From: UBA11740 sp049273695
GTDB lineage: Bacteria > Acidobacteriota > Blastocatellia > Pyrinomonadales > Pyrinomonadaceae
DNA length: 64,000 nucleotides
Direction: 5' to 3'
Assembly: GCA_049273695.1 (NCBI GenBank)
Contig: JBASRE010000057.1
Span: 11,272-75,271 of the forward strand
Shown: positions 15,073-21,944 of the stretch, in pieces
Position numbering within the stretch: position 1 is the first letter of the stretch
How the letters are laid out: each line of letters starts with the position of its first letter
Made by a program: the position numbers and the translations under genes
The notes under the pieces: model-generated
The model's database searches: none
What the model was told of the DNA's origin: nothing
Seen by the model: the letters and a program-made list of their open reading frames with translations, nothing else

Positions 15073-17991
15073 ATGCCGCATAACCTCTTCAACACGCTTC
15101 AGTCATTCGCCCCAACTTCAGGCGCCAAAGGCCAGTTCTATTCATTGCCGCAACTGGAAAAGGAAGGCGTCGGCCCGGTTTCCAAGCTGCCGGTAAGCAT
15201 TCGCATCGTCCTGGAATCGGTGCTGCGCAACTTCGATGGCAACAAGATCACCGAAGAGGACGTGCGCGCCATCGCTAACTGGAAAGCGAATGATGAACGG
15301 ACCGAAGAAGTGCCGTTCGTGGTTGCGCGCGTGCTGCTTCAGGATTTTACCGGTGTCCCTTTGCTGGTCGATCTCGCGGCGATGCGATCGGCGGTGACGC
15401 GGCTCAACAAGAATCCAGCGATTATCGAGCCGCTCGTGCCGGTCGACCTCGTCATCGATCATTCGGTGCAGGTGGACTACTCGAGCACAGGTGACGCGTT
15501 CCGCAAAAACATGGAGATGGAGTTCAAGCGGAACAACTCGCGTTATCAGTTTTTGAAGTGGGGCATGCAGGCGTTCGACGGTTTTCGCGTGGTTCCGCCG
15601 GGCATCGGCATCTGTCATCAGGTGAATCTCGAATATCTCGCCCAATGCGTTTGGGAAAAGTTCGGTGTTTACTATCCCGACAGCGTCGTCGGCACTGACT
15701 CGCACACGACGATGATCAATGGCCTCGCCGTCGTCGGCTGGGGCGTCGGCGGCATTGAAGCCGAAGCGGCAATGCTGGGGCAGCCCGTTTACTTTCTGAC
15801 GCCGGACGTCGTGGGCGTGCACATGAGCGGCCAGTTGCGCGAAGGCGTGACGGCAACAGATCTCGTGCTCGCAGTGACTGAGATGTTGCGCAAAGCAAAG
15901 GTCGTCGGCAAGTTTGTTGAGTTTCACGGTGATGGCGCCGCGTCGCTCTCCGTTACGGATCGCGCGACGATTGCGAACATGTCGCCGGAATACGGCGCGA
16001 CGATGGGTTACTTCCCGCCTGACGAACAGACCTGCGCGTACTTGAAAGCGACCGGACGAGAAGATGCGCAGGTAGACGCGGTGTGCAATTACTTCAAAGC
16101 CCAGGGCATGTTCGGAATGCCGCGCAAAGGTGAGATCGAGTACAGCACCTTGCTCGAGCTCGACCTCGACACCATCGTGCCGAGTGTGGCCGGGCCGAAG
16201 CGGCCGCAAGATCGAATTCCGCTGCCGGACTTGAAGAACAGCTTCATCAATCTGTTGCAGCAGGACGTGAAGTCAGGCGGTTACGGCAAGCCTTACGGTG
16301 AGATCAACGTCCGTTACGCCGCGGACATCGGCGCGAGTGGCAACGCGTTGGCGATTGTTGTCGGTGGTGGTGAGCAGCGTGCGGCGAGCGCACCTCTACC
16401 AGTCGCCCCCTCTGCGAGCGCGAAAGATACGAGCGCGAAAGACACAAGCGTCTGGACGGAAACGGAAATGGTCAACAACCGTCCGACGCCTGACCGCATT
16501 CACGAAGTCTTGCCGGAAGAGTTCCCAAAGGCCCACGTCGATCTAGGTCACGGCGACGTTTTGATCGCCGCAATCACTTCGTGCACTAACACTTCGAATC
16601 CGAGTGTGATGCTGGCCGCGGGGCTGCTCGCGAAGAAAGCGGTCGAGCGCGGATTGAAAGTGCGGCCGACGGTGAAGACTTCACTCGCGCCGGGCTCGCG
16701 GGTGGTGACTGAGTATCTTGAGAAGACAGGTTTACAGCCGTATCTGAATCAGCTTGGCTTCAATCTCGTTGGCTATGGCTGCACGACCTGCATCGGCAAC
16801 TCAGGCCCGCTCGATCCGGTGATCGAAGACATCGTCACTGATCACGACTTGATTGCGGCCAGCGTGCTTTCCGGCAATCGCAATTTCGAAGCGCGCGTGC
16901 ACCAGAGTTTGAAAGCAAATTTCCTGATGAGCCCGCCCCTCGTCGTCGCGTTCGCGCTCGCGGGCACGGTTGAAAAGGATTTGTCGAAAGATCCTTTGGG
17001 GCAGGGAAGCGACGGCAAAGATGTTTACCTGAAGGACATCTGGCCGACAATCGATGAGATTGGCGGGCTGTTGCGCGAGGCGATGGATCCCGAAACGTAT
17101 CGCCGTTTGTACGGCAGCTTTGCCGATCAGAATCCGATGTGGAATTCGATTCCGACGACGAGCGGGCTGACATATCAGTGGGACACGCACTCGACTTACA
17201 TTCAGGAGCCGCCTTTCTTTGCCGGTTTCGGCGCGGATGTTGGCGAGATGGAAGACATTCATTCTGCGCGGCCTTTGGCGATCTTCGGCGACTCAGTAAC
17301 TACTGATCACATCAGTCCCGCAGGCGCGATCAAGGCGACTTCGCCCGCCGGAGTTTACCTGCAACAGAAGCGCGTTGATGTACAGGACTTCAACAGCTAC
17401 GGAGCGCGGCGCGGCAATCACGAAGTGATGATGCGCGGCACATTCGCGAACGTGCGCATCAAGAACCTGATGGTGCCGGGTACGGAAGGAGGAGTGACCA
17501 TTTATAGATCGGGGGCCCAACCGGACGGCGAGCGGATGAGCATCTACGACGCGGCGATGAAGTATCAGAGTGAAGGCAAGCCGCTGATCGTGTTCGCGGG
17601 CCAGGAGTATGGCACTGGTTCTTCACGTGACTGGGCGGCGAAGGGCACGCTGCTGTTGGGCGTGAAAGCTGTCATCGCGCAGAGCTTCGAACGCATCCAT
17701 CGCAGTAACCTGGTCGGTATGGGCGTCCTGCCTTGTCAGTTCAAGGAAGGCGTCAGCGCACAGACTTTGAATCTCGATGGGACTGAGAAGTTTGATATCT
17801 CGGGATTGGAAAACGTCGAAGTGAAACCGCGTCAGGACGTCATACTGACCATTCACCGCGCCGACGGATCAAAGGAACAGGTTCCAGTCATCCTGCGAAT
17901 CGACACGCCTATTGAGATCGATTACTACCTGCACGGCGGGATCCTGCCGTATGTTCTGAGGCAGTTGTTGGCGGGAACGACGGGATTCTAA
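15073..17991 (+). CDS. acnA: Aconitate hydratase (AcnA type)
   Basis: AcnA interconverts citrate and isocitrate in the TCA cycle with a 4Fe-4S cluster. The cluster ligands are Cys504 (TSCTNTSNP), Cys570 and Cys573 (GYGCTTCIGNSGPL). Other motifs are VVGTDSHTTMINGLAVVGWG, FGDSVTTDHISPAGAI and the swivel-domain GQEYGTGSSRDWAAKG. At 972 residues it is longer than the usual 890-900; part of the excess is an Ala/Ser/Lys-rich segment at about residues 430-470 (ASAKDTSAKDTSV) before TETEMVNNRP. That insert probably sits on a surface loop and leaves the active site intact. No strong ribosome site is visible. It is monocistronic. Confidence 0.96.
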   Translation: MPHNLFNTLQSFAPTSGAKGQFYSLPQLEKEGVGPVSKLPVSIRIVLESVLRNFDGNKITEEDVRAIANWKANDERTEEVPFVVARVLLQDFTGVPLLVDLAAMRSAVTRLNKNPAIIEPLVPVDLVIDHSVQVDYSSTGDAFRKNMEMEFKRNNSRYQFLKWGMQAFDGFRVVPPGIGICHQVNLEYLAQCVWEKFGVYYPDSVVGTDSHTTMINGLAVVGWGVGGIEAEAAMLGQPVYFLTPDVVGVHMSGQLREGVTATDLVLAVTEMLRKAKVVGKFVEFHGDGAASLSVTDRATIANMSPEYGATMGYFPPDEQTCAYLKATGREDAQVDAVCNYFKAQGMFGMPRKGEIEYSTLLELDLDTIVPSVAGPKRPQDRIPLPDLKNSFINLLQQDVKSGGYGKPYGEINVRYAADIGASGNALAIVVGGGEQRAASAPLPVAPSASAKDTSAKDTSVWTETEMVNNRPTPDRIHEVLPEEFPKAHVDLGHGDVLIAAITSCTNTSNPSVMLAAGLLAKKAVERGLKVRPTVKTSLAPGSRVVTEYLEKTGLQPYLNQLGFNLVGYGCTTCIGNSGPLDPVIEDIVTDHDLIAASVLSGNRNFEARVHQSLKANFLMSPPLVVAFALAGTVEKDLSKDPLGQGSDGKDVYLKDIWPTIDEIGGLLREAMDPETYRRLYGSFADQNPMWNSIPTTSGLTYQWDTHSTYIQEPPFFAGFGADVGEMEDIHSARPLAIFGDSVTTDHISPAGAIKATSPAGVYLQQKRVDVQDFNSYGARRGNHEVMMRGTFANVRIKNLMVPGTEGGVTIYRSGAQPDGERMSIYDAAMKYQSEGKPLIVFAGQEYGTGSSRDWAAKGTLLLGVKAVIAQSFERIHRSNLVGMGVLPCQFKEGVSAQTLNLDGTEKFDISGLENVEVKPRQDVILTIHRADGSKEQVPVILRIDTPIEIDYYLHGGILPYVLRQLLAGTTGF

Positions 17992-18013
17992 GCGAAGATA
18001 AGCAGACGAGTGT

Positions 18014-18415
18014 CTAGTCTGTTCTTTCTTCGCGCAAAAACTCTCTGGGGCTAAGAATGTCGATGCCTTCGTATCGTTTAAGGATCAGCAAGTCTTCATC
18101 GCCGGTGATGATGCAATCACAATTGGCGGTCAGCGCCGCGGCGAGAATGTTATCGTCGTCAGGATCGCGGCAGATTTGACCTTCGAGCTTTGAAGGCATA
18201 ACAACTCTCATTCTCGATCGCAGAATACTTACTGCCTCGCTCGACAATTCCGTCGTGTAGCCAAACTTCTCAGCCAACTTCTCTTGCGTTTCGGAAAGAA
18301 TGAACTCTGAGGTGAAGACCGAGTGTCGAAGGACGCAATGTTCGAGAAGCTCATGACAAACGCCGCGTGCGATGAGGGCGGCAATCAGGACGTTCGTGTC
18401 GAGGACAATCTTCAC
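18014..18415 (-). CDS. PIN-domain toxin (COG1569-type)
   Basis: The 133-residue protein is a PIN-fold RNase, likely the toxin of a type II toxin-antitoxin pair. The acidic metal-binding residues expected for PIN domains are visible: MKIVLDTNVLIAAL (Asp6), the Glu in FILSETQEKL, RDPDDDNILAAAL, and ITGDEDLLIL. Its ATG overlaps the stop of the upstream RHH gene by 4 nt (18412-18415), so the two are translationally coupled. The target RNA is unknown. Confidence 0.9.
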   Translation of the reverse strand: MKIVLDTNVLIAALIARGVCHELLEHCVLRHSVFTSEFILSETQEKLAEKFGYTTELSSEAVSILRSRMRVVMPSKLEGQICRDPDDDNILAAALTANCDCIITGDEDLLILKRYEGIDILSPREFLREERTD

Positions 18416-18621
18416 GACACAAGATTGAACACATCTTCATCGGTGAGATTCTTTGGTTCAGCCATCAGCCGTTCTCGCAGAGTACGAAAGCGGCGGATGA
18501 AAAGATAATCGGCGACGGCCTTTTCCACCAGGGCACTCTGCGATAGCCCTTCTTCCACAGCGGCATTGTCCAACGCGTTCTGTGTAGCCTCAGGCAACTT
18601 AATCGTTATCGTTTGACTCAT
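18412..18621 (-). CDS. Ribbon-helix-helix antitoxin
   Basis: ATG at 18621 gives 69 residues beginning SQTITIKLPEATQNAL, a ribbon-helix-helix DNA-binding domain (strand TITIKLP, then two helices to about residue 45). The remaining C-terminus (RRFRTLRERLMAEPKNLTDEDV) would bind the toxin. An in-frame ATG at 18705 lies in sequence that codes in another frame and is less likely. Such antitoxins normally repress their own operon; no operator was identified. Confidence 0.85.
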   Translation of the reverse strand: MSQTITIKLPEATQNALDNAAVEEGLSQSALVEKAVADYLFIRRFRTLRERLMAEPKNLTDEDVFNLVS

Positions 18622-18727
18622 CTTCGATCTCTTTGATCGCTTCGGCGAGCGGGATTGCGTCGTCGTGCTACATCTTGGCTTCGTTGTACGCGCGATTCGC
18701 GTCAAGTTCCTCTTCGACAGCGCTCAT
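18599..18727 (-). pseudogene. Possible small gene with in-frame amber stop, upstream of the RHH antitoxin
   Basis: From ATG 18727 the frame reads MSAVEEELDANRAYNEAKM, then TAG (18668-18670), then HDDAIPLAEAIKEIEDESND before TAA at 18599-18601. Both halves are of the same acidic, helical, protein-like composition and the frame overlaps the start of the antitoxin gene. It may be a decayed extra antitoxin-like gene or a chance frame. No family is recognised. Confidence 0.35.
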
Positions 18728-18776
18728 TGGCGCGATTATAACAGATTGTTCGGAAGTCAACGCCCTCACGGTTGAG

Positions 18777-19697
18777 TTACTGCACCGCCTCACGCTCAAG
18801 CGCTTTCCGATCCCACTTCGCCAAATCCGCGGCCGCTTCATAAGTGCTCTGGAGAAAATCCATCAAGGCGTCTTCCGGTGAAGAGGCTTTGCGGACGGCA
18901 TCGTACGGCAGGAAGAATTCGCTCATCTCTTTCGAATAAAACGCGGCCGCGGGTTTCACTTTCGCATCGCCGAGGCCTGCGGGTTCGGGCGCGGAGTAAG
19001 CGTAGAACGCCGCTTGGTTGCCGTTGCCACCGGGCCAGAAGCCGTGGCTGATATTTTCGTGCGAGTAGCCTTCGGCGGTGATCTTGTCGGCGCCTTCGCG
19101 CGGCGGCGCGGGGCGGCCAGAGAAGCGCGTGACGGCGTGATCGAAGCTGCCCCACCAAAAATGCACGGGACTGACTTTCCCGAGGAAGCGCGTGCGGAAA
19201 TCCTTGAAGACCTCGTCAATTGAAATCAGCGCGCGCCAGAACCGATTCACGTAATCGGCATCGTAAGACTTGTGACTTTCATCCTGTTCGAACGGAATTG
19301 CTTCGCGAACCGCGGTGGAAGGACCCGGAACTTCGACGGGCGTCGTCCAAATCTTAACCTCGATTCCTAAGCCATGCAGGGCGTCCATCAGTTCCTGATA
19401 AAAGTCAGCGACTGATTGAGGACGCAAATCCAAACTTGCCGTGGCGCCGTCGTTGCACGCAATCAGCAGCTTGTGATCGATGAAGTCGAACTCAATTTCG
19501 AAGATGCGATCGCCGTAGGGCATCGGTGAAGTCGTCAATCCACGCGCGGAAACATACAGCGGCACATTCCACCAGTGATTAACGAGCGGCGTCGTCTCCA
19601 TCCGAATCTTGCCGACAATCTGTGTCCACATGTGGACGGTGGCGAGCGTGTCCTGCCATTCTTCGAGAACGAGTTCGGGCCAGGTTGACTGAGTCAT
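18777..19697 (-). CDS. DUF5996-family protein
   Basis: The 306-residue cytosolic protein matches DUF5996: it starts WPELVLEEWQDTLATVHMWTQ, has the VNHWWNVPLYVSARGLTTSP block, SPVHFWWGSFDHAVTRFSGR and the C-terminal GHENISHGFWPGG-like motif (here SHENISHGFWPGGNG). The many His and Trp residues suggest a metal or ligand site, but function is unknown. It is single, divergent from hicB. Confidence 0.88.
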   Translation of the reverse strand: MTQSTWPELVLEEWQDTLATVHMWTQIVGKIRMETTPLVNHWWNVPLYVSARGLTTSPMPYGDRIFEIEFDFIDHKLLIACNDGATASLDLRPQSVADFYQELMDALHGLGIEVKIWTTPVEVPGPSTAVREAIPFEQDESHKSYDADYVNRFWRALISIDEVFKDFRTRFLGKVSPVHFWWGSFDHAVTRFSGRPAPPREGADKITAEGYSHENISHGFWPGGNGNQAAFYAYSAPEPAGLGDAKVKPAAAFYSKEMSEFFLPYDAVRKASSPEDALMDFLQSTYEAAADLAKWDRKALEREAVQ

Positions 19698-19777
19698 AGT
19701 GAAAGGAAGATACGCCCACGGCTATTGATTGGCTAGTGAGATGGTGAGACTAGACGCTAAGCTTTCTCGTCGCTATC

Positions 19778-19987
19778 ATGAAACACATGAAGCTCCGTTT
19801 AATTGTGGAGAAGGATCCAGAGACAGGCCGCTACTCATCCGTTTTTCCTGAACTGCCCGGTTGCGCTTCCGCTGGTGATACCGAAGAAGAAGCTATCACC
19901 AACGCAAAAGAAGCACTTGAACTCTGGTTTGAGCCTAGCGAGATTCCGCTCGACGAATCCGCGAAGTTAGTCGAAGTGACTGTCTAA
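19778..19987 (+). CDS. hicB: HicB-family antitoxin
   Basis: The product has 69 residues (66 if the second ATG at 19787 is used). It is the partial RNase-H-like HicB fold: LRLIVEKDPETGRYSSVFPE, LPGCASAGDTEEEAITNAKE and ALELWFE. It lacks the extra C-terminal DNA-binding domain found in longer HicB proteins. Its stop overlaps the start of hicA (TAATG at 19985-19989). The order hicB-hicA is the less common one but is known. Confidence 0.88.
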   Translation: MKHMKLRLIVEKDPETGRYSSVFPELPGCASAGDTEEEAITNAKEALELWFEPSEIPLDESAKLVEVTV

Positions 19988-20210
19988 TGGGGCAGCGTTT
20001 TCCCACTTGTAACGCAAACGATGTTGTCCGAGTGTTGAAACGTCAGGGGTTTGTTAAGGTCGGTCAAAAGGGCAGCATCAGAAGTGGCGTCACGAAGACG
20101 GTCGTCAAGTAATCGTCGCTGATCACGGTCGCAAACCAATCCCCATCGGAACTCTTAAGAGCATAATCGAAGGGTCGAAGCTGAACGTCGAGGACTTCGA
20201 TAGATCGAGT
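19987..20210 (+). pseudogene. hicA: HicA-family toxin, frameshifted
   Basis: The frame opens RFPTCNANDVVRVLKRQGFV and KVGQKGS, the N-terminus of HicA. After codon 30 (20076) the homology moves frame: inserting one base gives HQKWRHEDGRQVIVADHGRK, PIPIGTLKSIIEGSKLNVED. The missing base is the first base of the codon for the catalytic His of the GSH motif. As written, translation stops at 20110-20112 after 41 codons, so the mRNase should be inactive. In the restored frame no stop occurs before the aldehyde dehydrogenase gene, so the 3' end is also uncertain. A sequencing error is the alternative. Confidence 0.8.
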
Positions 20211-20263
20211 CTCGACACCGCGAGTGTTAGAATCTCTCCCACACCAGGAGTAGAAAGAAAATC

Positions 20264-21769
20264 ATGTCAACACCACAACCAGCGCAGAGTGAACCACGAC
20301 GTCAGCAGCTTTTCATTGACGGCCAATTTGTCGATTCCGAATCAGGGAAGACTTTCAAATCGCCGAATCCAGCGACCGGCGAGACGTTCGCCGAAGTTGC
20401 CGAAGGCGACAAAGCCGACGTCGATAAAGCCGTCGCCGCCGCGCGCAAAGCTTACGAAGGCAAATGGTCGAAGATGAGCGCGCGCGATCGCGGGCGTCTG
20501 CTTTACAAACTTTCCCAACTGATCGAACGCGATGCCGCGCAGCTTGCGGAACTGGAAACGCGTGACAACGGGAAGCCGATCAAGGAATCGACCTACATTG
20601 ATTTGCCGGGCGTGGTCGAGAACTTTGAATACTTTGCCGGTTGGGCCACGAAGATTGAAGGCGAGACCATCCCGGTGCCCGGGCAGATGTTTAATTACAC
20701 TCTGCGCGAGCCTCTGGGCGTTTGCGGGCAAATCATTCCGTGGAATTTTCCTCTGCTCATGGCCGCGTGGAAACTGGCGCCTGCATTAGCGGCGGGTAAT
20801 ACGATCGTGTTGAAGCCGGCGGAACAAACGCCCGTGACCGCGCTCGAACTTGCGAAGCTGATTCAGGAGGCAGGGTTCCCCGAAGGCGTCGTCAACATCG
20901 TGACCGGTTACGGAGAGACGGCCGGCGCGGCGCTGGCTTCGCATCCGGGAATCGACAAAATCGCTTTCACCGGTTCGACTGAAGTCGGCAAAATCATTGC
21001 GCGAGCGGCGGCGGAAAACCTCACGAAGGTTTCGCTCGAACTCGGCGGCAAAGCGCCGAACGTAATCTTTGCCGACGCCGATCTCGATCAGGCGGTGAAT
21101 GGCGCGATGATGGGAATCTTTTTCAATCAGGGTCAGGTTTGTTGCGCGGGCTCGCGCATCTTCGTCGAAGAAAAAGCGAAAGACGAATTTCTCAGCCGCT
21201 TCAAAGAGAAAGCCGAAAGAGTGAAAGTCGGCGATCCGATGGACAAGGCGACTTTGATGGGGCCGCAGGTTTCGGCAGAGCAGTTGAATCGGATCAAAGG
21301 TTACGTGGACATCGCGCGCGAGGAAGGCGCGACGGTGTTTAGCGGCGGTGGATCGCCAGAACTGGCCGAAGAGTTCAAGAACGGCTATTTCTTTCAGCCG
21401 ACAATCTTCAGCGACGTCGATAACAAGATGCGCGTCGCGCAGGAAGAAATCTTCGGCCCGGTCTCAAGCGTTATTACTTTCAAAGATGACGACGAGCTGA
21501 TTCAGAAAGCGAACGACACGATCTACGGGTTGTCGGCAGGAATCTGGACGCAGAACATTACGCGCGCGCATCGCTTCGCCAAAGCGATTAAAGCCGGTGT
21601 CGTCTGGATTAATACCTACAACATGATGAACGCCGCGTCACCGTTTGGCGGTTACAAGCAATCAGGCTATGGCCGCGAGATGGGCAAGCACGCGCTGGAT
21701 CTCTACACGCAGGTCAAAAGCGTTTGGGTTGATCTGTCAGGCAAGCCGATTGGTTGGTTTGGGAAGTAG
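20264..21769 (+). CDS. Aldehyde dehydrogenase family protein
   Basis: The enzyme oxidises aldehydes to carboxylic acids with NAD(P). It has 501 residues, the usual length. The catalytic pair is Cys293 (GQVCCAGSR) and Glu259 (SLELGGKAPN). Other conserved blocks are PWNFPLLMAAWKLAPALAAG, LKPAEQTPVTAL, FTGSTEVGK, EEIFGPV and FGGYKQSGYGRE. It is closest to betaine-aldehyde/retinal-type ALDHs, though the substrate cannot be assigned. The start has GGAG about 11 nt upstream and is 54 nt after the degraded hicA. Confidence 0.95.
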   Translation: MSTPQPAQSEPRRQQLFIDGQFVDSESGKTFKSPNPATGETFAEVAEGDKADVDKAVAAARKAYEGKWSKMSARDRGRLLYKLSQLIERDAAQLAELETRDNGKPIKESTYIDLPGVVENFEYFAGWATKIEGETIPVPGQMFNYTLREPLGVCGQIIPWNFPLLMAAWKLAPALAAGNTIVLKPAEQTPVTALELAKLIQEAGFPEGVVNIVTGYGETAGAALASHPGIDKIAFTGSTEVGKIIARAAAENLTKVSLELGGKAPNVIFADADLDQAVNGAMMGIFFNQGQVCCAGSRIFVEEKAKDEFLSRFKEKAERVKVGDPMDKATLMGPQVSAEQLNRIKGYVDIAREEGATVFSGGGSPELAEEFKNGYFFQPTIFSDVDNKMRVAQEEIFGPVSSVITFKDDDELIQKANDTIYGLSAGIWTQNITRAHRFAKAIKAGVVWINTYNMMNAASPFGGYKQSGYGREMGKHALDLYTQVKSVWVDLSGKPIGWFGK

Positions 21770-21781
21770 TTTGAAGTTATT

Positions 21782-21925
21782 GGAATGCGCCGGCAGAGCG
21801 AAGCGGCGACGGCGCTTTGGATTAAGCAACTCTAGAATAATCGCGACGTGACTCGCTCAAACGATCCTGGATTGATCGACTTCCATCCAAAGCGCCGTCG
21901 CCGCTTCGCTCTGCCGGCGCACTCC
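21782..21925. repeat. GGAGTGCG-type palindromic element, copy 2
   Basis: The left arm is GGAATGCGCCGGCAGAGCGA and the right arm ends TCGCTCTGCCGGCGCACTCC. The inner blocks are GCGCTTTGGA and TCCAAAGCGC. It separates the ends of two convergent genes and could serve as a transcription barrier, which is inference. Confidence 0.88.
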
Positions 21926-21944
21926 AAACGGCGCGCTCCCAGAA

